A DNA stretch of 9,040 bases from NCBI GenBank assembly GCA_011087745.1, contig JAALLB010000054.1, positions 1-9,040 on the forward strand, read 5' to 3'. Positions 1 to 6,657 of the stretch are shown in pieces (the stretch's first letter is position 1; each line of letters starts with the position of its first letter). The stretch comes from Hyphomicrobiales bacterium. GTDB taxonomy: Bacteria > Pseudomonadota > Alphaproteobacteria > Rhizobiales > Rhizobiaceae. Position numbers and translations under genes: made by a program. Below the pieces are notes generated by a model. It had not been told where the DNA came from and did not search any database. It worked only from the letters and a program-made list of their open reading frames with translations.

Positions 1-409
1 TCGTATCATATCACACCAAAACATTCGGGTTTTGGAGTAGGATGGGTATAGTCATGAGGGAAGAGCCTATCTCGCCATTGTAAACTTTCATCGACACTAG
101 GGATTGGGGTCCAAGCATAAACCACCGGAGCTTGTTAGCTTGGCAAATGAGGAAACTGCAAGGAAAGCAAGATTAACGGCTGCCCTTTTCCGGGTGCTTT
201 ACCTCTTTTCGGCATCAGTTGAAGATGTTTTGCCAAATCTAAAACTGGTCCGCGCTGGCGATGGACACCTAATATTGAAATTACCAAAGAATTTGCAGCC
301 TTTGATGGGTGAAAAACCCAAATCAAGAATTGAGCAATTGAGCAAGGAAATCGGCGAAGAAATTAGTATGGGTTCGCTTAGTGAGCAATTCAGATACTTT
401 TTCTTTTGA
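1..409 (+). pseudogene. ppx: Exopolyphosphatase (Ppx/GppA family) 3' fragment, interrupted by in-frame TAG codons; 5' part lies outside the window
   Basis: The frame running 2-409 resembles the C-terminal helical part of alphaproteobacterial Ppx, which removes terminal phosphate from polyphosphate in the cytoplasm. Recognisable pieces in order are SHEGRAYLA (about 47-73), FHRH followed by GL (about 86-106), RVLYLFSAS with VLPNL (about 190-240), and LMGEKPKSRIEQL near the end (about 301-340). A TAG at 98-100 sits exactly between RH and GL, where the family continues without a break, so the frame is interrupted by a nonsense codon and not by the gene's natural end. A second TAG lies at 38-40, in a stretch whose match to Ppx is weak. 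A TTG at 104 could formally open a 101-residue frame, but it starts in the middle of a conserved region and has no convincing ribosome binding site. The last 87 bases overlap the convergent cyclase pseudogene. Family assignment is from remembered conservation; the rest of the gene cannot be seen. Confidence 0.66.
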
Positions 410-1556
410 GTGGCTTTTAATACTCTGCGTCATCACTTTGTTTCGTCCAGAGTATTTTGCCGCATAGAGCATCTTGTCAGCCCTTTCAAAAAATGAACGA
501 TATGTGTCGCCCTCAATTAATTCAGCAACTCCAAAACTACCCGTCAACTTTAAATGCTCTGCGTTGTTATGGGCATGTTGTTGTTCAAATTTTGAGCGTG
601 CATATTCCGCCATCAACCTTGCCATTTCGATATTGGCCTTTGGCAATAAAATTGCGAATTCATCTCCGCCAATTCTTCCAATAATATCAATTTCCCTACG
701 GCAATCTTTCAAACAGTCAACAAAGGAAATCAACGCCTTGTCACCAAACAAATGCCCCTTGAGATCGTTTGCTGCTTTAAAGTTGTCTATGTCGCAAACA
801 ACCAAAGCCAATTGCATTCCATTAAGGTGATACTCATTTACAACTTCTAGAGCCTAGCTTTCGAACGAACTCCTGTTGTTCACTTTTGTCAAAGGGTCAT
901 TAACAGAAAGGCGTTGCAGTTCTTCAATTACGTTTACAGCAAGACTGGTGAACAATAATACAGCGATTGAAATGGCAAAAATTGCTACTGAAAACTGGAT
1001 TAATTCAAGAAACATCGAATTTGCAAAGCGGCTCGCATCGAGCACTTCATTTTGTATTCTTAGGGTAAGAACGGTGATGAAAACAAAAGTTGCTGGAAAA
1101 CCTAACACTGAAAAAAATGGCTTTATCAAGCAGTGAGCGACTACGGCTGAATATGCTAGTTGCACCCAGTACAATCATGCCCGCGCATCCATAACTTATC
1201 AATTCAGTTCGTACGTTGAAGTTATCTTCAATGAACCAATACCATTGGGTGGTTAGCAAGGTGATGACAAAAATTAAGCCTAACAAGAGTAACGGTGGCT
1301 TGCGGTCATACCTGTTAGAAAGCCCAATCGAGAAGAGCAGGGCGCTAAGCATATAAAAGGTATCGCTGATGGGTGTCAAAAAAGTATAGCGTTCAGTTAG
1401 CAGGTAAAGCGCCTCAAATCCGAAAGCAACTCCTGCGCTACCGTAGGATAATGCAAATATGCCCGCACTTACGAACCCTCGGTTTTTAATCCAGATAAGG
1501 AAAAAACCCAGGGTAAAAACCCCTAATATTGATGATGTTAAAAACTGTTGTAACAC
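323..1556 (-). pseudogene. Membrane-anchored GGDEF diguanylate cyclase, disrupted by a frameshift and an in-frame TAG
   Basis: An intact version would make cyclic di-GMP from two GTP at the inner membrane. The gene starts at a GTG (1554-1556) with only a distant GGGG as possible ribosome binding site. The first ~190 residues hold about six or seven hydrophobic segments, typical of a multi-TM sensor, ending in a linker and DPLT (888-899), the usual start of a GGDEF domain. The catalytic GGDEF is at 656-670, the metal-binding DIDNFK lies upstream of it, and REID (686-697) matches the RxxD product-inhibition site. Two lesions are visible. The reading frame must shift at the run of seven A at 1111-1117 (seven T in the coding strand): SRSLLDKAIFF continues as LGFPATFVF only in the next frame. 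A TAG at 854-856 follows SSFES. The span is 1,234 nt; removing one base gives exactly 411 codons, which fits a single-base insertion. The last ~36 codons run beyond the GGDEF domain and overlap the ppx remnant. It follows rnd in the same orientation with an 84-bp gap. Confidence 0.85.
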
Positions 1557-1640
1557 TATATTTTATACCCCGCCTATGAGATGTAGTCAGGATAAGCACT
1601 TTTGGGTTACGTAAACTTTAAGTTTTTTGAAGAAAATATT
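1557..1640. other. Gap between rnd and the cyclase pseudogene
   Basis: This 84-bp stretch lies downstream of rnd and upstream of the cyclase, both on the - strand. It contains an AT-rich 13-bp palindrome at 1613-1625 (AAACTT, one base, AAGTTT). On the - strand it is not followed by a T run, so I do not call it an intrinsic terminator. Near the cyclase start the - strand reads GGGGTATAAAATATA, which is AT-rich and could contain a -10 element, but no matching -35 stands out. Confidence 0.3.
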
Positions 1641-2789
1641 TTAGGTATTGATCACCAAAACAGAGCGATTTTTGTACCCAAGTGCAATGCGCCCATTCTT
1701 GAGATCTAAAGCCTTGTTTCCAAAGAGTTCTTTTCGCCAGCCCTTTAGGGCTGCAACATCCGCATTGTCATCTGCAGCAATTTTTTCAAGATCATCAACC
1801 GTTGCGATAATTTTTGCCGCTACTCCGTATTTTTCAACGGTAACTTTTAACAGCACTTTGAGCATTTCAGTTGCTGCTGCACAACCTTCTGGTGCCTGCT
1901 TGGGGCGAGGTATTTTTGGCAATTGATCGTAGGGTATTTCTTTGGTTACTGCAATTGCCTTTAGCAGGCTGTCGCCATATCGGTTTTTGTCAAATCCCCT
2001 GGAAAGGCTGCGGAGTTCTGTGAGTTGTTTCATATTTGATGGTGCACGAGAGCAGATATCATATATCGCATCATCACGAATAACCCGTCCACGGGGTACA
2101 TCATTGGCTCTAGCCGTTTCTTCCCGCCATTTGGCAACCTCTTTTAGAAGAGCAAATTCCCTTGGTTTGCGCGCGCGCATTTTTAGTCGTTTCCAGGCAT
2201 TCTCGGGCGGGGTGTCGTAAGTTTCTGGAGAGGTTAGAATTTCCATCTCCTCGGCAACCCAGTGACTGCGATCTTGCTCGCTCAAGCTTGCGTTCAGTGA
2301 GAGATAAACATCTCTAAGATGGGTCACATCAGCCAAGGCATATTCAAGTTGTTTTTGAGATAAAGGGCGTTTCGACCAGTCTGTAAAGCGAGAAGATTTA
2401 TCAACGGTATGGCCAGATATTTTATAGACCAACTGATCATAGGAAATACTGTCACCATAACCGCAAACCATGGCAGCGACCTGGCTATCAAATATGGGTG
2501 TTGGAATTAAACCCGCCAACTTGTAGATAATTTCAACATCCTGACGCGCTGCATGAAATACTTTCACAACTTTCTTGTTCGCCATCAATTCAAAGAAGGG
2601 TGAGAGATCAATGCCATCAGCTTGAATGTCTATGATCCATTCATCATACGGACATGCCATTTGCACAAGACAAAGAATGGGCCAGAAGGTGGATTCTCTT
2701 AGAAACTCGGTATCCACGGTGCAGTAAGGGTGTTCGGCACATTTTGCACAAGCTGCGGAGAGGGCTTTGGTATCGCTAATAATTTGCAT
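1641..2789 (-). CDS. rnd: Ribonuclease D
   Basis: A 382-residue 3'-5' exoribonuclease of the DEDDy superfamily, which trims the 3' ends of tRNA precursors and other small structured RNAs in the cytoplasm. The four metal-binding acids are present in order: D26 and E28 in VDTEF (Exo I), D84 in HAARQDVE (Exo II) and D154 with Y150 in YALADVTHL (Exo III). The region from about 207 to 285, with REFALLKEVAKWRE and VPRGRVIRDDAIYDI, is the HRDC nucleic-acid-binding domain, and a further helical C-terminal part follows. The length suits alphaproteobacterial RNase D, and nothing catalytic is missing. The ATG start fits the N-terminus expected ahead of Exo I. The gene is divergent from aspS and ends in TAA. 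A possible promoter lies so close to the start that the transcript would have almost no leader. Confidence 0.96.
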   Translation of the reverse strand: MQIISDTKALSAACAKCAEHPYCTVDTEFLRESTFWPILCLVQMACPYDEWIIDIQADGIDLSPFFELMANKKVVKVFHAARQDVEIIYKLAGLIPTPIFDSQVAAMVCGYGDSISYDQLVYKISGHTVDKSSRFTDWSKRPLSQKQLEYALADVTHLRDVYLSLNASLSEQDRSHWVAEEMEILTSPETYDTPPENAWKRLKMRARKPREFALLKEVAKWREETARANDVPRGRVIRDDAIYDICSRAPSNMKQLTELRSLSRGFDKNRYGDSLLKAIAVTKEIPYDQLPKIPRPKQAPEGCAAATEMLKVLLKVTVEKYGVAAKIIATVDDLEKIAADDNADVAALKGWRKELFGNKALDLKNGRIALGYKNRSVLVINT

Positions 2790-2796
2790 TTCGCTC

Positions 2797-2824
2797 TTAT
2801 AGCGAAAGTGTCACAGCTTGTCTT
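2797..2824 (-). promoter_or_regulatory. Possible rnd promoter, close to the start codon
   Basis: On the - strand, AAGACA (2819-2824) and CTATAA (2797-2802) are separated by 16 bases. The -10 is a good match and the -35 is moderate. A start site about seven bases downstream would fall next to the ATG, giving a very short or absent leader. The -10 lies in a small inverted repeat, TCGCT with AGCGA (2791-2795 and 2801-2805). This is a pattern match only. Confidence 0.3.
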
Positions 2825-2869
2825 CTGGAAAATTCATGAGATTAATCAAGCGTCATTTTTGTGCAAAAC

Positions 2870-2900
2870 CTTGACAAACTGCCCCTTAAATGTGTTTGTC
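2870..2900 (+). promoter_or_regulatory. Candidate aspS promoter -35 within a 7-bp inverted repeat
   Basis: CTTGACA at 2870-2876 is a perfect -35, in the form favoured by rhizobial housekeeping promoters, about 90 bases before aspS. The -10 expected 17-18 bases later is poor (GTTTGT). The two are covered by an inverted repeat, GACAAAC (2873-2879) and GTTTGTC (2894-2900), with a 14-base spacer. This could be an operator over the promoter. Further down, GCCC/GGGC at 2929-2941 could form a small leader hairpin just upstream of the ribosome binding site. Confidence 0.35.
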
Positions 2901-2963
2901 GCGGCAAGTAATTACAGATGTTGATTTGGCCCTGCGTGGGCAGCCGAAATTTCAGGAAAAAAC

Positions 2964-4763
2964 ATGACTACATTAAGCGAACGTTACCGCAGCCATACGT
3001 GTGAAGGTCTTCGTAAATCAGATGTTGGAAATACAATTCGTATTTCAGGTTGGGTGCACCGCGTGCGTGACCATGGCGGAGTGTTGTTTATAGACCTTCG
3101 CGATCACTACGGCATGACCCAGGTAGTTGCTGATCCGGATTCAGCAGCCTTTAATATTGCAGAACTGGTTCGTGGTGAGTGGGTTATTCGTGTCGATGGA
3201 AATGTAAAAGCACGTGATCCTGAAGCTGTAAACACTAAATTACCTACTGGTGAAATTGAAGTTTTTGCACGCGAAATCGAGATTTTGTCGAAAGCAGCTG
3301 AACTTCCCCTGCCTGTTTTTGACGAACCTGATTATCCAGAAGATATTCGACTTAAATACCGCTTCCTGGATTTGCGCCGTGAAACACTTCACAAGAACAT
3401 TATGCTGCGCACGCAGATTATTGCAAAGATGCGCGAACGCATGTCGGGCGCAGGTTTCAACGAGTTCTCAACACCTATTCTTACTGCATCTTCACCAGAA
3501 GGTGCTCGTGATTTTCTTGTACCTAGCCGCATTCACAACGGTGAATTTTATGCGCTGCCACAAGCACCACAGCAGTATAAACAGCTTATCATGATGTCGG
3601 GGTTTGACACATATTTCCAAATCGCACCTTGTTTCCGCGATGAAGACCCGCGTGCAGATCGCCTCCCAGGTGAGTTCTACCAGCTCGATCTGGAAATGAG
3701 TTTCGTAGAGCAGGATGATATTCTGCAAACCATGGAACCTGTTATGCGCGGTGTATTTGAAGATTTTTCTGAAGGTAAACCGGTTACTCAAGAGTTCCGC
3801 CGTATTCCATATGATGAAGCAATACGCAAATATGGTTCAGACAAGCCCGATCTTCGCAACCCAATCGAAATGCAAGACGTGTCTGAACACTTCCGTGGCT
3901 CCGATTTTAAAGTTTTCGCAGGAATTTTGGATGCGGACGAGAAAAATAAGGTTTGGGCAATCCCAACAAAAGGCGCTGGCAGCCGTAAGGCATGTGACCG
4001 CATGAATTCCTGGGCACAGGGAGAAGGCCAACCAGGAATGGGATATATTTTCTGGCGTGAACTGGAAGGTGTATTTGAAGCTGCAGGTCCAATTGCAAAG
4101 AACATTGGTCCAGAACGTACAGAAGCACTTCGTCTGCAACTCGGCTTGGAACTGGGTGATGCTGTATTCTTTGCAGCAGGTGACCCGGCCAAATTTGCTT
4201 CCTTTGCAGGTAATGCTCGTACGAAAGCTGCAGAAGATAACGCACTTATTGACGAAGAACGTTTTGAGCTTTGCTGGATTGTCGATTTCCCATTTTATGA
4301 ATGGGACGAAGACAACAAGAAAGTTGAGTTTGCACACAATCCTTTCTCAATGCCGCAAGGTGGAATGGATGGGCTTGAAAACCAGGACCCACTAACAATC
4401 AAAGCGTACCAGTACGATTTGGTTTGTAACGGATTTGAAATTGCTTCAGGTGGTATTCGAAACCACTTGCCGGAAACCATGGTCAAAGGATTTGAAATTG
4501 CAGGCCTAGATCAATCAACCGTCGAAGAACGCTTTGGCGGTCTTTACCGTGCATTCCAGTATGGCGCGCCACCTCATGGAGGCATGGCAGCTGGTGTTGA
4601 CCGTGTTGTAATGCTTTTATGCGGTGCAAAGAATTTGCGTGAAATCACCATGTTCCCAATGAACCAACAAGCAGTTGATTTGCTGATGGGTGCACCTGGC
4701 GGAGTTGATGCAAATCAGCTTTCAGAGCTTGGCATACGTTTGATGCCAAAACGCGAAGACTGA
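2964..4763 (+). CDS. aspS: Aspartyl-tRNA synthetase, probably nondiscriminating (Asp/Asn)
   Basis: A class IIb aminoacyl-tRNA synthetase of 599 residues, the normal length for the bacterial type, which charges tRNA with aspartate in the cytoplasm. Residues 1-105 are the anticodon-binding OB fold (ISGWVHRVRDHGG). The catalytic core has motif 2 at FRDEDPR (224-230), the GSDKPD signature at 291-296, the bacterial GAD insertion at about 300-420, and motif 3 at GMAAGVDRVVML (540-551). H37 in the DHGG loop matches the histidine of nondiscriminating bacterial enzymes, where E. coli has leucine. This suggests it also makes Asp-tRNA(Asn) for conversion by GatCAB, as is usual in alphaproteobacteria; that part is inference. 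AGGA at 2954-2957, six bases before the ATG, supports the start. It is divergent from rnd and ends in TGA 32 bases before a strong hairpin terminator. Confidence 0.98.
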   Translation: MTTLSERYRSHTCEGLRKSDVGNTIRISGWVHRVRDHGGVLFIDLRDHYGMTQVVADPDSAAFNIAELVRGEWVIRVDGNVKARDPEAVNTKLPTGEIEVFAREIEILSKAAELPLPVFDEPDYPEDIRLKYRFLDLRRETLHKNIMLRTQIIAKMRERMSGAGFNEFSTPILTASSPEGARDFLVPSRIHNGEFYALPQAPQQYKQLIMMSGFDTYFQIAPCFRDEDPRADRLPGEFYQLDLEMSFVEQDDILQTMEPVMRGVFEDFSEGKPVTQEFRRIPYDEAIRKYGSDKPDLRNPIEMQDVSEHFRGSDFKVFAGILDADEKNKVWAIPTKGAGSRKACDRMNSWAQGEGQPGMGYIFWRELEGVFEAAGPIAKNIGPERTEALRLQLGLELGDAVFFAAGDPAKFASFAGNARTKAAEDNALIDEERFELCWIVDFPFYEWDEDNKKVEFAHNPFSMPQGGMDGLENQDPLTIKAYQYDLVCNGFEIASGGIRNHLPETMVKGFEIAGLDQSTVEERFGGLYRAFQYGAPPHGGMAAGVDRVVMLLCGAKNLREITMFPMNQQAVDLLMGAPGGVDANQLSELGIRLMPKRED

Positions 4764-4795
4764 ATCAAACTATAAGAAGTTTTTGGTAAGTTACG

Positions 4796-4826
4796 AAAAA
4801 GGCTCGAGATTTTCTCGAGCCTTTTT
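4796..4826. terminator. Bidirectional intrinsic terminator between aspS and the convergent 542-residue gene
   Basis: A perfect 9-bp stem, GGCTCGAGA (4801-4809) and TCTCGAGCC (4813-4821), closes a TTT loop. It is flanked by AAAAA (4796-4800) and TTTTT (4822-4826), which extend the pairing to 14 bp and supply a T run on either strand. It lies 33 bases after aspS and 6 bases after the stop of the opposing gene, so it can end transcripts from both sides. Confidence 0.93.
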
Positions 4827-4831
4827 ATGTT

Positions 4832-6460
4832 TTACTCAGCAACAATCGTTAGATTCAATCGTTTCGCCAAATCTGCAGGTGTTACACTTCCTGCCTGTGC
4901 CGCAGATGATAATGCAATGATTTCGGTTACTGCAAGACCACCAACCGGTTCAATTGTAACATTCAGTTTCTTGTTGCCCTGCATAAAGGTTCCAAGTGCC
5001 TGGCTGGTTTGTGCTGCAAGTTCTGGAATATTATAGGGCGTCATCATGATGGTTGTCATAGGTCCCACCATAGCTTTTATCTGCTCAGGCTCCTGCTTGA
5101 GTTTCTTGGCTTGTACATTGATAACGCGATCAAGCAGAGACTGATCATCCAAAACAATTTCCATGCGTTCAATGGTCAGACCGGCAAGATAAGCAATTGA
5201 TTGCATGGCCAGAGCATTTTTTTTCTGCTCATCAGGTTCGGCATTCATAGTATCAATCGCCGCCATAAACTGACGAGCAAGCTCTTCAGTGTAACCGGAC
5301 ACACGAGCAGAAAGGGCAAAAGACGCTCCATCTTCAAGTTCTATATTGTATTTGTCGAGTTCAATTATGCCAGTTTCACGTTGCCAACTACCCGAACCCT
5401 CAAGATTGACAACCATTGTTACCAAATCCAGCTCTTTAAGGTTTTTCAGCATTTCTGCATTTTTTGGATCATCCGGCATTTGAGTAAAATCAAAATACAT
5501 TCTCTCAATACGGCCTTCACTGATGAGCGTTTTCGTCTCTTTGTCAGTTCTACTGGTGCCGTAACCGCGTTCCCAACCCATAAATTTCTTGCCATCTAGC
5601 GTAACAGTCAAAGGTTTGATTTCTGCGGTAAGGTCTTTGTCTGAAACAAGTGGGCTTCCCTCCACGGATAGATCTGGAAAAAAGAAATTTCTAAAGTTCA
5701 TACCTTCAAAAAGGAAATTTACCTGTTCTCCAGTTTTGGCTTTCATATCAAAGGCAAAAGCACCGATATCGACTAATCCAATATCAAAGCCATGCTTTCC
5801 GAAATGTTTAATATTTTCTATTGTGACTGCGCCAGTAGAAATGGCGATGGTGTCCTTGTCTGATTTGACCGTGCCAGTACCAGGCGACAATTTAATTGAT
5901 TTGGAATTGAAGTTACGCAAGCTGGTTTGTTCAAAACCTTCAATTGAGGCTGACGGGAACAGTAATTTGCTTTTCCCGCGCTCATCATTCGACTCCACAG
6001 TCATATTTGTTATTTCCGCATAAGAAATGACAGACGGCCAAAACGCATTTTTACCTTCTGAGGTTTCGGAAAATTTCAACCCGTCGGAAAAGGCCCGCTC
6101 AATTGTTACAACCAAATTGTTGTTTTCTGCGCTTCCTTTTTGAACAAAATTGATAACTTCTATTGCGTCATATTGTAATCTGCCATTGTTACCTTCCCGG
6201 ATGTTACCGAGTGTAATTGATTCAATCTGCTGGCGACTTTTGGTTTTCTCATCAAAATAATCAGCGTTTTTGATGATCAGGGAGTTATCTGACGTTTTTT
6301 CAACTGAGCCGAAGGTGAAGACAACATTGTTCTCCTGAGCGTAACTTTGAAAGTTTTTGAGGGCAGATTGCTCATCAAATGCTCTTGCAACATTGAGTGT
6401 GATCAGGGTTGAAAGGGTTAAAGTCAGGGCGAAAAACAGACGCATTAGAAAAGTGCTCAT
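4832..6460 (-). CDS. Exported protein of unknown function, 542 residues
   Basis: I do not recognise this family by name. The N-terminus is a classical Sec signal peptide: R7, a hydrophobic core at about 8-22 and ARA as a likely signal peptidase I site after residue 27. No later membrane segment is evident, so the mature ~515-residue protein should be soluble in the periplasm or loosely tied to the envelope. The body is rich in short alternating strands with charged loops, and several stretches read alike in layout (a phrase such as EITNMTVES, ERMYFDF, VTMVVNLEGSGSW, IERMEIVLDDQSLLDRV). This suggests a repeated beta structure, loosely like AsmA or DUF945-type proteins, but that is only a resemblance. 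The last 90 residues hold helices and end with a strand (LNLTIVAE). The start is the ATG at 6458-6460 with a weak purine-rich site upstream; ATG at residue 6 is the alternative. It is divergent from the secreted hydrolase and convergent with aspS. Confidence 0.88.
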   Translation of the reverse strand: MSTFLMRLFFALTLTLSTLITLNVARAFDEQSALKNFQSYAQENNVVFTFGSVEKTSDNSLIIKNADYFDEKTKSRQQIESITLGNIREGNNGRLQYDAIEVINFVQKGSAENNNLVVTIERAFSDGLKFSETSEGKNAFWPSVISYAEITNMTVESNDERGKSKLLFPSASIEGFEQTSLRNFNSKSIKLSPGTGTVKSDKDTIAISTGAVTIENIKHFGKHGFDIGLVDIGAFAFDMKAKTGEQVNFLFEGMNFRNFFFPDLSVEGSPLVSDKDLTAEIKPLTVTLDGKKFMGWERGYGTSRTDKETKTLISEGRIERMYFDFTQMPDDPKNAEMLKNLKELDLVTMVVNLEGSGSWQRETGIIELDKYNIELEDGASFALSARVSGYTEELARQFMAAIDTMNAEPDEQKKNALAMQSIAYLAGLTIERMEIVLDDQSLLDRVINVQAKKLKQEPEQIKAMVGPMTTIMMTPYNIPELAAQTSQALGTFMQGNKKLNVTIEPVGGLAVTEIIALSSAAQAGSVTPADLAKRLNLTIVAE

Positions 6461-6657
6461 GTGGGATCTTTCAAAAATGAATTTTTGTATTAGAATATGT
6501 AATAGATAATCTATCTGGCAAATATGACAACATTGTCTGCCGGAAACTTAAAATTGTATTGTTCACAATTGCTGAAACTTGCTTGAAATTGTGAGCGTGA
6601 TGGGCGATTAAAACTATGGGGCACTTTTAGGTTATGATTCCATAAGGGCTGAATTTA
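6461..6657. promoter_or_regulatory. Divergent intergenic region with inverted repeats
   Basis: This 197-bp region must contain promoters for both flanking exported proteins. The clearest structure is an 8-bp inverted repeat, TCACAATT (6563-6570) and AATTGTGA (6587-6594), with a further AATTGT half-site at 6552-6557. The right arm overlaps a possible -35 for the hydrolase (TTGAAA, 6583-6588), with a weak -10 (GATTAA, 6606-6611) 17 bases later. Toward the leftward gene there are two more small symmetrical elements, AGATA/TATCT (about 6504-6516) and GACAA/TTGTC (6526-6537). A leftward -35, TTGTCA on the - strand, lies at about 6524-6529. The ribosome binding site for the hydrolase is AAGGG at 6644-6648. 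Confidence 0.45.

Noticed and set aside
104..409. A 101-residue frame starting at TTG 104 as an independent small gene
   Set aside because: It is the in-frame continuation of Ppx sequence that begins upstream of the TAG at 98-100; the TTG lies within a conserved region and lacks a convincing ribosome binding site.
457..830. Overlapping + strand frames of 75 and 118 residues
   Set aside because: They are antisense to the GGDEF domain, whose conserved motifs explain the open frame; no family resemblance or ribosome binding site is seen.
1105..1120. Programmed ribosomal frameshifting at the A7/T7 run in the cyclase
   Set aside because: The shift needed is +1, no stimulatory structure is evident, and a downstream TAG would still stop translation; a single-base insertion is simpler.
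854..1174. A separate 106-residue membrane protein on the - strand
   Set aside because: It is the middle part of the cyclase after the frameshift; its start codon lies inside the SRSLLDK region of the other frame, and it runs into DPLT of the same GGDEF domain.
1..1556. Mobile element insertion as the cause of gene breakage
   Set aside because: No terminal inverted repeats, target duplications or transposase/integrase sequence is visible; the lesions are single codons and one homopolymer base.
1613..1625. AT-rich palindrome as a terminator for rnd
   Set aside because: Its stem is only six A/T-dominated pairs with a one-base centre and is not followed by a T run on the rnd strand.
3788..4337. 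Long - strand frames of 134 and 166 residues opposite aspS
   Set aside because: Both are shadows of the aspS coding sequence, which is fully conserved in this region.
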